The notes under the pieces: generated by a model
Databases searched by the model: none
The model's input: only the letters and a program-made list of their open reading frames with translations
Told to the model about the DNA's origin: nothing
Shown: in pieces, positions 1 through 8,741 of the stretch
How positions within the stretch are numbered: position 1 is the first letter of the stretch
How the letters are laid out: the number at the start of each line of letters is the position of its first letter
DNA from: JAAUTG01 sp964458705
GTDB taxonomy: Bacteria > Bacteroidota > Bacteroidia > Chitinophagales > Saprospiraceae
Reading direction: 5' to 3'
Assembly: GCA_964458705.1 (NCBI GenBank)
Contig: CAYWKD010000002.1
Span: 62,001 to 126,000, forward strand
DNA: 64,000 bases
Position numbers and translations under genes: made by a program

Positions 1-1157
1 GAGCGTAAGGCACTTAAATTGAATTGATCTTGAGGGGAGCATTCTGCTTTTCTATTCGCAATTAGGAAAGGTGCGCTTGTTCCAAAATGTTGAATTTCAG
101 CATCCTGAGTCATTTGCCAAAGTACATTTAGATCGGGATAGCTCGGGCTGCCATCGTATAGTACAATGGTTGCTCCCCTAAGTAGGGCTGCTTGTACAAA
201 ATTCCACATCATCCAGCCTGTTGTAGTGTACCAAAAAAAACGCTCGCCAGCATGAACATCATTGTGAAAAGCTAAATACTTCAAATGCTCCAATAGTACA
301 CCACCCTGAGAATGAGTAATTGCTTTGGGGATGCCCGTTGTACCAGAAGAGTATAACACCCAAATTGGATGCTCGAAAGGCACAAGCTCAAAAGTTAATT
401 GTGCCGATTGATTTTGAATACTCGCCTGCCAATAGGTAACAGACTTGGTGGTACTCAATATAGCTAAGTCGTTCAAATAAGGTAAAAAAACGACTTGCTC
501 TAAAGTAGGCAATGCCTCAATGATGGTTTCCACAACTATTGTCTTATCGTAAGATTTACCATTATATTGATAGCCATCTACGGTTATAAATACTTTAGGT
601 TCAATTTGTTGAAAGCGATCAATTACACTATTCGCCCCAAAGTCAGGTGAGCAACTCGACCAAATTGCGCCTAGTGAGCAAGTCGCTAGAAAAGCAATCG
701 TAGCCTCTGGCACATTAGGCAAAAACGCAACTACTCGATCCCCTTTTTGTATGCCTTTTTCTTTTAGCCATGCTGCAAAAGCTGTTACCTGCTGTTCTAG
801 CTCCTGCCAACTTATAGACTTTAATTCTTGGTGTTCTGATTGGAAGAGTATCGCTGGAAACTGCTCATTTTTTTGTCTGAAAATATGCTCGGCATAGTTC
901 AATGTTGAGCCTTTAAACCATCGTGTGTTGGGCATAGCATCATCAGAATGAATATATTGATAAGATGTTGGAGATTGAACTTCGAAGTATTCCCAGATAC
1001 TCTGCCAAAATTCTTTAGTCTCTTCTACCGACCACTGCCAGAGTGCATCGTAGTCTTTAAAATTTAGTTCTTTTTTTTGTTTCAGCCAGTTGAGGTATTC
1101 TTTCAGATTGGTGTTATTCTTAAATATTTCGCTGGGCTGCCAGAGTAATTTGGACAT
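1..1157 (-). CDS. Acetoacetate-CoA ligase (acetoacetyl-CoA synthetase), partial
   Basis: This is an ATP-dependent acyl-CoA synthetase of the ANL superfamily that would activate acetoacetate to acetoacetyl-CoA. The reading frame opens at the ATG at 1157 and stays open to the left window edge, giving about 385 residues. The family is usually near 650 residues, so the C-terminal 40 percent lies outside the window. The N-terminal part reads MSKLLWQPSEIF and is followed by a W-rich region (DALWQWSVEETKEFW) typical of acetoacetyl-CoA synthetases. The AMP-binding P-loop YSSGTTGIPKAI is at about residues 266-277. A later segment, ERFFWYTTTGWMMWN, is also characteristic. The start sits next to the divergent RidA gene. 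Substrate choice rests on overall resemblance, and propionyl- or acetyl-CoA synthetase is the less likely alternative. Confidence 0.88.
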   Translation of the reverse strand, partial: MSKLLWQPSEIFKNNTNLKEYLNWLKQKKELNFKDYDALWQWSVEETKEFWQSIWEYFEVQSPTSYQYIHSDDAMPNTRWFKGSTLNYAEHIFRQKNEQFPAILFQSEHQELKSISWQELEQQVTAFAAWLKEKGIQKGDRVVAFLPNVPEATIAFLATCSLGAIWSSCSPDFGANSVIDRFQQIEPKVFITVDGYQYNGKSYDKTIVVETIIEALPTLEQVVFLPYLNDLAILSTTKSVTYWQASIQNQSAQLTFELVPFEHPIWVLYSSGTTGIPKAITHSQGGVLLEHLKYLAFHNDVHAGERFFWYTTTGWMMWNFVQAALLRGATIVLYDGSPSYPDLNVLWQMTQDAEIQHFGTSAPFLIANRKAECSPQDQFNLSALR

Positions 1158-1346
1158 ATTGTAGTACTTTTATATTTGAGAATAATAGCTACTCACCATT
1201 CTTAGTATTTGGATGACAACTATAATACTCATTAGGTTTGACGTAATAAATTTTAGAAATTTATTTCAAATGAAGATAGATAAAGCTAAGTCAAATATTG
1301 TCTTCTATTCGTTCAAAAAATCTAAAATTTTTAATTCTGATCCGTG

Positions 1347-1377
1347 TTGAGTAGCTAAATCCTAACGATAAATTTTG
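1347..1377 (+). promoter_or_regulatory. Candidate Bacteroidota promoter for the RidA lipoprotein gene
   Basis: TTG at 1347-1349 is followed after 19 bases by TAAATTTTG at 1369-1377, close to the phylum consensus TTTG-N19-TAnnTTTG but with one extra T. Transcription would begin near 1384, leaving a leader of about 16 bases before the ATG at 1400. This is a pattern match only. Confidence 0.35.
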
Positions 1378-1399
1378 TAATAGATAAATCATCAGTGCC

Positions 1400-1954
1400 A
1401 TGATAAGATTAGTTATATTTAATATCTTCATTTTTTTTGTTTTGATAGCTTGCAACAGCCAATCCAATAAAACAATGTACCAATCGACGCAAACAACCAT
1501 TTCAGAAGATAAACTCAAAGCATTAGGTATAGAGCTACCAGCAGCCTCATCACCAGTAGCCAACTATGTAAATGCTGTGCGTACAGGTAACTTGGTGTTT
1601 CTGGCAGGCAAAGGACCTAAGCAGCCTGATGGTAATTATATCACAGGAAAAGTAGGTAGTGATCTGACCGTAGAACAAGGCTATGAAGCCGCTCGATTGG
1701 TAGGTATTAACCAATTGGCTGTGCTCAAAACTGAACTGGGCAATCTCGATCGAGTAAAGCGCATTGTGAAGGTACTAGGTATGGTAAATGCTACGGAAGA
1801 TTTTACAAATCATCCAGAGGTTATCAATGGTTTTTCTGATTTGATGGTGGAGGTGTTTGGTGAAAAGGGTAAACATGCCAGAGCTGCTGTTGGTATGGGA
1901 TCACTGCCTAGAAACATTGCCGTTGAAATTGAGATGATTGTGGAAGTTGAGTGA
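1400..1954 (+). CDS. RidA/YjgF family protein with lipoprotein signal
   Basis: RidA (YjgF/YER057c/UK114) proteins hydrolyse reactive enamine/imine intermediates made by PLP enzymes and normally work in the cytoplasm. The RidA-like fold covers about residues 35-184, with landmarks GNLVFLAGKGP, GYEAARLVGINQL, RIVKVLGMVN and the C-terminal HARAAVGMGSLPRN. This fits the longer RidA subgroup of about 150 residues. An N-terminal extension has a hydrophobic core ending in a lipobox, L-I-A-C at residues 15-18, so the product should be exported and lipidated. A downstream Met at residue 26 would give a cytoplasmic version. I keep the upstream ATG because the lipobox is good and a candidate promoter lies just before it. 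Export of a RidA domain is unusual; its substrate cannot be inferred. Confidence 0.82.
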   Translation: MIRLVIFNIFIFFVLIACNSQSNKTMYQSTQTTISEDKLKALGIELPAASSPVANYVNAVRTGNLVFLAGKGPKQPDGNYITGKVGSDLTVEQGYEAARLVGINQLAVLKTELGNLDRVKRIVKVLGMVNATEDFTNHPEVINGFSDLMVEVFGEKGKHARAAVGMGSLPRNIAVEIEMIVEVE

Positions 1955-2082
1955 TTTGAATGCTGAGAGGTTCATCTAGTTGTGTAACTTTGCTGAAAGT
2001 AAGGATTTAGCATGCTTAGGTTTGAGTTGTAATTGACAAGAAAAATCCATCACTCTTCAACGTGATTGCTTAAAAATAAATA

Positions 2083-3366
2083 ATGATAAAAACAGTAAAT
2101 CGAAATACGCCACCCCCTATCAAAACTATAAAATCAATTCCCTTATTCACGCCAGAGCAATATCAGCTTGACAATGGCATAGAGGTATATGAAATTAATA
2201 TGGGCATACAAGAAGTGTCCAAGCTAGAATTGGTATTTCGAGCGGGCAGACCGAGTGAACGCAAGCAATCTGTAGCTAGAGCTACTACTTCACTGTTGAA
2301 GGAAGGAACAAAGCAGAAAACTTCGGCTCAGATTGCAGAAATGGTTGACTACTACGGTGCAGCGCTCAGAACGCCTTTCACTTTAGATACTTCAGGCATT
2401 GTTCTACATGCTTTGAATAAGCATTTTGATACCTTGTTGCCATTAATCCAAGATATACTAACTGAGCCTTCTTTTCCGCAGCGTGAGTTGGATGCTTTCA
2501 TCAAGCGAAATCAACAACGACTGCGGATGGACTTGAGCAAAACCGATGTAGTTGCTTATCGTACCATCACAGAATATCTTTTTGGAGTGGATCATCCTTA
2601 CGGCTATAATAGTCAGATGGAAACTTACAGTGCCATCACTCGAGAAGACCTATCCACCCATTTCGAGCAGCATTATCATGCTGGGAATTGTATGATAATC
2701 ATAAGTGGTAAGATTGATAAAAGAATTAGGCAGCTACTCAATCAACATTTAGGGCAGCTCAGAACGGCAAAAGCTACAGAGTATTCCTTTCCTTCGCCTC
2801 AGGAAAATCCGCAGTTTAAACATTGGATTGATAGGCCAAACGCTGTACAAACGGCTGTTCGCATCGGTAAACGACTATTTAATCGTCATCATCCCGACTA
2901 TCAAGATATGTACATTGTTTCAACCATTTTAGGAGGGTATTTTGGCTCTCGGTTGATGAGTAATATTAGAGAAGAAAAAGGCTATACCTACAACATTTTT
3001 TCTTCCATTGACCCACTTGTTCACGATGGCTTTTTCTCTATTGGGACAGAAGTTGATAATCAATATGCTGAGGAAACGGTAAAAGAAATTTATAAAGAAA
3101 TAGAAATCTTACAGCAGGATTTGGTTTCCACGCAAGAATTGAATGGGCTTAGAAGCTATTTGCTTGGGAATCTACTAATGGGCTTAGATGGGCCATTCAG
3201 TACACATGAAGTCATCAAAACCCTGCTTGTAGATAATCTTTCTTCTGACTATTATTATCAATTGATTGAAACTATTAAACAAATACAGCCTCAACAAATT
3301 AGGCGTTTAACTCAAAAATATCTCCAGTTAGACACGCTGCACGAGGTAACGGTGGGTGCTAGATAA
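2083..3366 (+). CDS. M16 family peptidase homologue, non-catalytic (R/Y) type
   Basis: The protein has 427 residues, the length of a single bilobed M16B subunit. The zinc-binding HxxEH motif expected near residues 60-65 is absent; the equivalent helix reads ARATTSLLKEGT. The C-terminal half keeps the substrate-binding R/Y motif, R296 and Y301/Y303 in REEKGYTYNIFS. In known two-subunit M16B enzymes one subunit carries HxxEH and the other carries the R/Y pair, so this looks like the R/Y subunit. The catalytic partner is usually next door, but no such gene lies within this window. No signal peptide is visible, and the N-terminus starts MIKTVNRNTPPPIK, so it is probably cytoplasmic. The gene follows the RidA gene after 128 bases and may have its own promoter. 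Confidence 0.88.
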   Translation: MIKTVNRNTPPPIKTIKSIPLFTPEQYQLDNGIEVYEINMGIQEVSKLELVFRAGRPSERKQSVARATTSLLKEGTKQKTSAQIAEMVDYYGAALRTPFTLDTSGIVLHALNKHFDTLLPLIQDILTEPSFPQRELDAFIKRNQQRLRMDLSKTDVVAYRTITEYLFGVDHPYGYNSQMETYSAITREDLSTHFEQHYHAGNCMIIISGKIDKRIRQLLNQHLGQLRTAKATEYSFPSPQENPQFKHWIDRPNAVQTAVRIGKRLFNRHHPDYQDMYIVSTILGGYFGSRLMSNIREEKGYTYNIFSSIDPLVHDGFFSIGTEVDNQYAEETVKEIYKEIEILQQDLVSTQELNGLRSYLLGNLLMGLDGPFSTHEVIKTLLVDNLSSDYYYQLIETIKQIQPQQIRRLTQKYLQLDTLHEVTVGAR

Positions 3367-3575
3367 AGGTTAAAATATAACTGGTCCATTTTTGATGGCT
3401 TTTTTTATGTTAATGTTGCGCTAGAAAACCTAGTTAGTCCAATAGACTACCCGTGCTTTTTTGTCCACTGCTAAGCCAACTTTTGGCACTATCTATAAAT
3501 ATTTCTTTTAAAAATTTTCAACACTGGTTGATGACAAATCGTTATGTTTTTGTTTGACTCTTTGGAATACTACTG

Positions 3576-3920
3576 ATGGAAAAAGTGGTTTTAATATTAG
3601 TTCTCAGCATTTTTTCGATAGGAATGACTGGGCAGCAATCATCATCCATTTTAGATAAGTCTATCATGGCATTGACTCAACCTACTGAGATATCCTTTCA
3701 AAGGACTATCAATTTTCATAAGAAAGATACTTTTAACTTACTTCTACTACCAAGCATCATGCTGCAACCTAAGCAATTTTGGTCTTATCAAAAGCACTAT
3801 CACGATGACTTAGGTTTTTTCTGTAAAATAGAATTACAATTGGAGCAAAAAGCAAAACTACCCATTAAATTTAGGTTAGGTGAGGTGCAATATGTGGAAA
3901 GGATGGAAGGAAAGTATTAA
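3576..3920 (+). CDS. Small exported hypothetical protein
   Basis: This 114-residue protein has a signal peptide at about residues 1-19 (MEKVVLILVLSIFSIGMTG). Its function is not known. The C-terminal portion, ending LPIKFRLGEVQYVERMEGKY, resembles the end of many short exported proteins in Bacteroidota genomes, where an 'FRLG..xY...LEGK' ending recurs next to an 'F.CK.E.K.E..' stretch (here FFCKIELQLEQ). That resemblance is the main reason to regard the ORF as real. It lies alone between the M16 homologue and a large convergent hairpin. Such proteins are often encoded near genes for motility or surface proteins, but nothing here supports a specific role. Confidence 0.65.
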   Translation: MEKVVLILVLSIFSIGMTGQQSSSILDKSIMALTQPTEISFQRTINFHKKDTFNLLLLPSIMLQPKQFWSYQKHYHDDLGFFCKIELQLEQKAKLPIKFRLGEVQYVERMEGKY

Positions 3921-3928
3921 TATTATGA

Positions 3929-3995
3929 AAGATCTTGGAAACTTATTCTTAACAGGGTTAACACCGTTTCATTAAGCCTAAACTTCCAAAATCTT
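3929..3995. terminator. Large stem-loop between convergent genes
   Basis: Arms at 3929-3952 and 3972-3995 pair over 24 bases with about five mismatches. A smaller near-palindrome (GGGTTAACACC) sits inside the loop. It lies between the stop of the + strand hypothetical gene and the stop of the - strand gluconate-dehydrogenase subunit gene, where a bidirectional terminator or mRNA-protecting hairpin is expected. There is no long U tract, so an intrinsic terminator of the classical type is uncertain. Confidence 0.5.
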
Positions 3996-4049
3996 ACATT
4001 TTGAGCAGTAATCAATAGCTATGCATATAAAATGCTGAATAACTTTTGC

Positions 4050-4625
4050 TTACTTCCCCACCCAAGTTACACCAATTTCTTCAATTGGAACACAGCCTGA
4101 ATAGCCTCCTGGCACAGCGTCGTATTGTAGATGCTGCGTTCCACCTAATTCAGAGTTGGCAAAGGCGAATACAGTAAAGTTTTTTAAGTCGCCAAAAAAT
4201 CCATCCTCATCCTTGCCCTCTACAAAGTTTTTATCCAAAGCTGAAAGATGTTCAAAAGCTTCCTCATCAGAAAGGTTAGCAAAGGATTTACCATATTTTT
4301 CTTGTGCTTGAATGTCCAAAGCAGCAAGCCCATCCATCATCTTCTGCTTGTCTTCATCCGTAAATATGTCATCCTTTACGAATAAGTCAAACAATTGCGG
4401 CACGCCTGCTTCTACTGCACCTGGCGTATCGGTTTTTGGAATGATGGTATCAATAGCTTTTGTGATAATACTCGCTTGTTCGGCAGTCAGTGCCTCTGGA
4501 ACCCAGTTCAGTGCTGCTCTTGCATCTGCTTGACAACCCACCAACATGGAAGAAACGGCTGCCCCTGAGACAACTGTCCCTCCTATGACGATAAAGCCTT
4601 GTTTTAGTGCTTCTCTACGATTCAT
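4050..4625 (-). CDS. Gluconate 2-dehydrogenase subunit 3 family protein
   Basis: This is the small subunit of a membrane-associated FAD-linked dehydrogenase, exported by the Tat pathway with its GMC-type large subunit. I chose the ATG at 4625, giving 191 residues, because it places the motif MNRREALKQGF at the N-terminus. It is followed by a hydrophobic stretch and a cysteine (MLVGC) that could be lipidated. An upstream ATG at 4670 would add 15 residues that do not fit a signal. The body has the helical fold of the family (TAEQASIITKAIDTIIPKTDTPGA) and the usual C-terminal GGTQHLQYDAVPGGYSGC. It lies about 90 bases downstream of the GMC subunit in the same orientation. No cytochrome c subunit is adjacent, so electrons may go directly to quinone or to a separately encoded cytochrome. 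Confidence 0.87.
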   Translation of the reverse strand: MNRREALKQGFIVIGGTVVSGAAVSSMLVGCQADARAALNWVPEALTAEQASIITKAIDTIIPKTDTPGAVEAGVPQLFDLFVKDDIFTDEDKQKMMDGLAALDIQAQEKYGKSFANLSDEEAFEHLSALDKNFVEGKDEDGFFGDLKNFTVFAFANSELGGTQHLQYDAVPGGYSGCVPIEEIGVTWVGK

Positions 4626-4716
4626 AATTCTATTTTTTGTCATTGGATAATAAAGATCAGTAATTGGCATACTAAATTAAGTAGGACTAATTACTATCAA
4701 TAAAAGCCAATGGATT

Positions 4717-6429
4717 CTACAAATTTTGTTTCTTTAATTCGCTTACGGCATAATCTGCCGCCCTTGCTGTCAGAGCCATATAAGTCAATGACGGATTTAC
4801 GCAAGAAGCGGAAGTCATACACGCGCCATCTGTTACAAACACGTTTGGTGCATCCCAAACTTGGTTATGCTTGTTCAAAACAGAAGTTTTACTATCTTTT
4901 CCCATTCTTGCTGTACCCATTTCGTGGATCCCTAAGCCAGGCCAGCTACCTCTATCATAAGTGCTAATATTCTTGAAACCAGCAGCTTCTAGCATTTCTG
5001 CGGCATTGTTTGCCATATCTTCTCGCATTGCCATTTCGTTTTCCTTAAATTCTGCATCAAAGACAACAGTTGGAATACCCCACTGATCGCGCGTATTGAA
5101 ATCTAAATACATTTTGTTTTCGTGATTGGGTAGCGTCTCTGCAAATGCAGTCATTCCCATGCGCCAAGCTCCTGGGCGTTGCATACTTTCTTTCAATTTA
5201 GGCCCAACGGATAGTTCTTTTACTACATGAGACCAGTCGCCTCTGCTTGCACCCCCTTGATAGCCCCAGCCTCTCAAATATTTGTTCGTAGTTGAAGCCT
5301 TATCAATGTTTTGGAAACGTGGGATGTAAAACCCAGTTGGACGACGACCTTTGTAATATTTGTCGTCATAGCCATCAATTTCGCCCTCTGCACCAGCGCG
5401 GAAATGATGATCCATCAGATTATGTCCTAATTCTCCACTTGAGCTACCCAAGCCGTCGGGAAACTCATCAGAGCGAGAGTTCATCAAAATTGACGTAGAG
5501 CCTACGGCGGAAGCGCAAAGGAAAATAACTTTGGCTTTGAATACCATATCTTCTTTGGTTTCAGCATCAATTACTCGAACACCTGAAGCCTTGCCTTGCT
5601 CTTTATCAAAGATAATTTCATAAGCAATGGAGTTTGGACGAAGCGTCATATTACCTGTTTTTTCAGCAGCAGGTAAAGTGGAAGCATTACTGCTGAAGTA
5701 AGCACCAAAAGGACAACCTTCTATACAGCGATTACGCATTTGGCACTGCCCGCGTCCGTTGTGTGGTTTTGTCAAGTGAGCCGTTCGACCAATTGTAACT
5801 ACCCTACCGTTCATCTTTTTAGCCACTTTTGTGCGGAAGTCTTTTTCTACACAATTCAATGGAATTGCGGGTAGAAATTCACTATCTGGCAGTTGTGGTA
5901 GATTCTCTTTCATTCCCTGAATACCAGCAAATTTCTCCACATAGCTATACCAAGGTGCAAGATCTTCATAACGGATCGGCCAGTCAACGGCGATAGCTTC
6001 CTTGGCATTCGCTTCAAAATCCATTGGACTCCAACGATAAGTTTGACGTCCCCATGTGATAGAACGACCACCGACATGGTAGCCTCGCATCCAGTCAAAT
6101 CGCTTTACTTCTTGGTACGGATGGATGTCATCTCTCACAAACCAATGTTTAGACCGCTCAGAAACAGTATAGCCTGTGCGGCTTTGCTTTGGATATTTTT
6201 CTTCTATTTCCTTTTTTGAGACCCTTCCGCGATGAGGAAAATCCCAAGGACTTAATTGAGCAGTTGGATAGTCCACAATGTGTCTTACCATTCTGCCTCT
6301 TTCGAGTACGAGTGTCTTTAGTCCTTTTTCAGTGAGTTCTTTTGCTGCCCAACCGCCACTAATGCCCGAACCAATTACGATGGCATCGTAGGTGTTGGTG
6401 TCCTGTTCATTTAAGTAAAAATTCATCAA
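4717..6429 (-). CDS. GMC family FAD-dependent oxidoreductase (large dehydrogenase subunit)
   Basis: This 570-residue flavoprotein belongs to the glucose-methanol-choline family and oxidises an unidentified alcohol, sugar or sugar acid. The Rossmann dinucleotide motif GSGISGGWAAKEL is near residue 20, followed by LVLERGRMVRH. The GMC segment GGRSITWGRQTYRW is present, and a cysteine cluster CQMRNRCIEGCPFGAYFSS is of the kind seen in gluconate-dehydrogenase-type GMC proteins. The C-terminal catalytic region includes HEMGTARMG and CVNPSLTYMALTARA. It has no signal of its own, which fits export together with the Tat-signal-bearing small subunit encoded just downstream (4050-4625). A second, divergent copy of the pair is at 27012-29515. 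The start may be either of two adjacent Met codons. Confidence 0.9.
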   Translation of the reverse strand: MMNFYLNEQDTNTYDAIVIGSGISGGWAAKELTEKGLKTLVLERGRMVRHIVDYPTAQLSPWDFPHRGRVSKKEIEEKYPKQSRTGYTVSERSKHWFVRDDIHPYQEVKRFDWMRGYHVGGRSITWGRQTYRWSPMDFEANAKEAIAVDWPIRYEDLAPWYSYVEKFAGIQGMKENLPQLPDSEFLPAIPLNCVEKDFRTKVAKKMNGRVVTIGRTAHLTKPHNGRGQCQMRNRCIEGCPFGAYFSSNASTLPAAEKTGNMTLRPNSIAYEIIFDKEQGKASGVRVIDAETKEDMVFKAKVIFLCASAVGSTSILMNSRSDEFPDGLGSSSGELGHNLMDHHFRAGAEGEIDGYDDKYYKGRRPTGFYIPRFQNIDKASTTNKYLRGWGYQGGASRGDWSHVVKELSVGPKLKESMQRPGAWRMGMTAFAETLPNHENKMYLDFNTRDQWGIPTVVFDAEFKENEMAMREDMANNAAEMLEAAGFKNISTYDRGSWPGLGIHEMGTARMGKDSKTSVLNKHNQVWDAPNVFVTDGACMTSASCVNPSLTYMALTARAADYAVSELKKQNL

Positions 6430-6596
6430 TTTTGTTTTTGTACTTTGTTATGTCAAGTCGAAACGAATACATGTTTGTATATTTTGAGTAAATATACGCT
6501 AAAATAAATGTGTTATTTGGAATTTTTTGTGTAAAAATAAAATCATAATGGCGTAAAGTTTCGATATCGAATCTTTTGACAAAATGAAAAGTGGTA

Positions 6597-7952
6597 TTAA
6601 AAAATGACTTTCTCCCATATTATTTCTTTGCCTATTTTCAATCTAAGCCAGTAAGTGCCATGTTGCTGGAGGTAGTTTTGTAGATTGATATTTATAGCTT
6701 GTTCCCCACTGTTGGTTGTTTCAAATACAGAAGTTATTAACTGACCTTTACTGTTAAATAGTTCAATGGTTGACTTAGTGGCAGTCGGTTGCTCGTATTG
6801 TATGCTCAACCAGTCAGCAGTAGGATTAGGGAAAATAAAGAAATTATACTTATTGATAATCTCTGCGCTTGAAGCAATATCTTTTACTTCTACATACTCA
6901 AAACGAGTAGTATCGGACGTACCTATTGTATTGCTGACGGATAGTGTGACATCATATTTACCCAGCGCATCGAAGGATACTTGTGGGTCACGACTATTCC
7001 TATTTGTTCCATTGACATAAGTTACAGTCGGTGGATTAAATTGCCAATCATGCACGGTCAGTTCACTAGAATTACTTGTGAATGTAACGGTGTCTTGTAG
7101 GTTAGGAGTGAGATTGTTGGCAACAAAATCTACCGTCGGTGCTAATTGCTCCACAAACGTAGCAGGGTTGCGATAAGTATCGCGATAGCGAATGCGTGTT
7201 GGGATGAAACGCTCTCCAACTTCACGACCTGAAATCTCCAAAACTGGCATTTTTACTTCCTTTGCTAGCCATTTATATTCTACTCGATTGTTGAGTAGCC
7301 CAATAGCAAAATCGGATACTTTTACCGAGTCCATTGAACTAACCTGTGAAACGACTCGAATACACTCAAATGTTCCGTAAGGCGTTATGATTTCTCCCCA
7401 AGCATCTACATTATTTTCTCTTTCGCCTGTTGACTCATAAACCAAGCCGAATTCTTCCAAGCCCATTTGGAAGCTGTAAGTGGAGATATCTTCGTTGCTG
7501 TAAGCGAGTGGAAATTGGTACAACTCATCTTCATCTGTGAAGTAGGCGGGAATGGGAATTCCCCGAAAGCGTATTCCAATGCCTTCTGCTCTAAAGTCAT
7601 TGCGATTTCTTCTGTAAAATTGATAAATATCTTCAAACTGAAATGCCCCAAAACCAATGCTGTCAAATTCTTTTGCCCCATACTGATTGAAGCCCAAAAA
7701 AAATAGTGCATAAGGTGTAAACAAAGCTCTTTCGTACTCCTTAATTCCCTGTCGGATGGGTCGCAGATGTGAAAAATCCCAAGTAACATCATCCCCTGAT
7801 AACAGTAGGTTAGCTACAGTAAGAGTATCTGTGAATGTATCGCTATATCGAAGCGTATCTCCTGCACCTGGCATGTCGTCGTCTGTGATAACAACTTGAG
7901 ACAAAGCAATATAAAAAAACAAAGAGCAAGTAATTGTAAAGTAATATTTCAT
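6597..7952 (-). CDS. Exported PKD-domain protein with type IX sorting domain
   Basis: The 451-residue protein starts with a signal peptide (MKYYFTITCSLFFYIALSQV). Residues of about 20-265 form a region of unknown function. A PKD-like beta-sandwich follows at about 270-355, recognisable from FDALGKYDVTLSVSNTIGTSD. The last 80 residues form a type IX secretion C-terminal domain with the diagnostic IFPNPTADWLSIQY, then ELFNSKGQLI and a final YWLRLKIGKEIIWEKVIF. The protein should cross the inner membrane by Sec and the outer membrane by T9SS, and end up secreted or surface-bound. It lies upstream of the first GMC operon in the same direction but is separated by 167 bases. No enzyme motif is visible in the N-terminal region. 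Confidence 0.88.
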   Translation of the reverse strand: MKYYFTITCSLFFYIALSQVVITDDDMPGAGDTLRYSDTFTDTLTVANLLLSGDDVTWDFSHLRPIRQGIKEYERALFTPYALFFLGFNQYGAKEFDSIGFGAFQFEDIYQFYRRNRNDFRAEGIGIRFRGIPIPAYFTDEDELYQFPLAYSNEDISTYSFQMGLEEFGLVYESTGERENNVDAWGEIITPYGTFECIRVVSQVSSMDSVKVSDFAIGLLNNRVEYKWLAKEVKMPVLEISGREVGERFIPTRIRYRDTYRNPATFVEQLAPTVDFVANNLTPNLQDTVTFTSNSSELTVHDWQFNPPTVTYVNGTNRNSRDPQVSFDALGKYDVTLSVSNTIGTSDTTRFEYVEVKDIASSAEIINKYNFFIFPNPTADWLSIQYEQPTATKSTIELFNSKGQLITSVFETTNSGEQAININLQNYLQQHGTYWLRLKIGKEIIWEKVIF

Positions 7953-8068
7953 TCTGATACAATTTGGATTTGATTGTTTGAACGATTAAAGCTATTGAAT
8001 GATTTTATAAGTGTAGGTAGTTATTAAAGATTTCCTACAATATTCAATGCTGAGTAGTTGTAAATATT

Positions 8069-8076
8069 TATATTTG
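8069..8076 (+). promoter_or_regulatory. Consensus -7 element (TAnnTTTG) for the sigma factor gene
   Basis: TATATTTG matches the Bacteroidota -7 consensus exactly; the -33 region is weak. Transcription would begin near 8082. This makes a GTG start at 8076 impossible on this transcript and supports translation from the ATG at 8115. Confidence 0.5.
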
Positions 8077-8114
8077 TGTTAGACAACATAGCTTCTCGCA
8101 TTTACACAACCATA

Positions 8115-8714
8115 ATGTCTGTAAATTTAAACTCGCAAGAAAGTAAAATAATCACTTTATTGAAACAAAGGGATCAACAGGGACTCGTGTTGGCTTACCG
8201 GCACTATGGGAATGCGGTATATGGTATCATTTTTAGAATATTAAAATCCGAAGATATCGCACAAGAAGTGTTGCAAGATGTTTTCATAAAGGTCTGGGAT
8301 CGAATAGACAATTATGACAGTAGTAAAGGGAAGTTTTTTACTTGGCTAGTCACCATAGCAAGGCGAATGGCGATTGACCACACTAGAGGTGCAAGGTTTA
8401 AGCAAGAGGAAAAAACTGATGCGATAAATTACTCCGTATATAGCAATAAGTGGAGTGAAGAAGCAAAGGTCAAAGATGTAGGCTTAGAAAATGTGATCAA
8501 CTCACTTGATGAAAAATATCGCTTATTGATTGATCTAGTGTATTTTAAAGGATATACTCACCAAGAGGTGCACGAGGAAACAAATATTCCGCTTGGCACC
8601 ATTAAGACAAGATTGAGAACAGCAATAAATGAATTGAGAAAAATGCTTGGTGATGCATCAATCACTACTATAATTACTGTTACTGTCGTTTGTATGGCAG
8701 ATTTGTGGGTATAA
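8115..8714 (+). CDS. RNA polymerase ECF-type sigma factor
   Basis: The protein has about 199 residues with the two ECF sigma domains. Region 2 is seen as DIAQEVLQDVFIKVWDRI and the -10-melting segment FFTWLVTIARRMAIDHTR. Region 4 is LDEKYRLLIDLVYFKGYTHQEV with the helix-turn-helix IPLGTIKTRLRTAINELRK. I chose the ATG at 8115 over the GTG at 8076, because a consensus -7 element overlaps the latter. Its stop (TAA 8712-8714) lies 27 bases before the start of an anti-sigma factor gene, the usual sigma/anti-sigma pair arrangement. It would be held at the membrane by that partner and released by an unknown signal. The arrangement resembles SigK/RskA-type systems, but target genes cannot be named. 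Confidence 0.93.
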   Translation: MSVNLNSQESKIITLLKQRDQQGLVLAYRHYGNAVYGIIFRILKSEDIAQEVLQDVFIKVWDRIDNYDSSKGKFFTWLVTIARRMAIDHTRGARFKQEEKTDAINYSVYSNKWSEEAKVKDVGLENVINSLDEKYRLLIDLVYFKGYTHQEVHEETNIPLGTIKTRLRTAINELRKMLGDASITTIITVTVVCMADLWV

Positions 8715-8741
8715 ACAATAGGATATAGACAAAACATAAAA

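Noticed and set aside
1985..2024. Two TAnnTTTG matches before the M16 gene (1985-1992 and 2017-2024)
   Set aside because: Neither has a TTG/TTTG at 19-21 bases upstream; in AT-rich DNA such matches are frequent by chance.
7406..7792. A 128-codon open frame on the - strand within the T9SS protein gene
   Set aside because: It is an out-of-frame shadow of the real gene on the same strand, with no domain or plausible composition.
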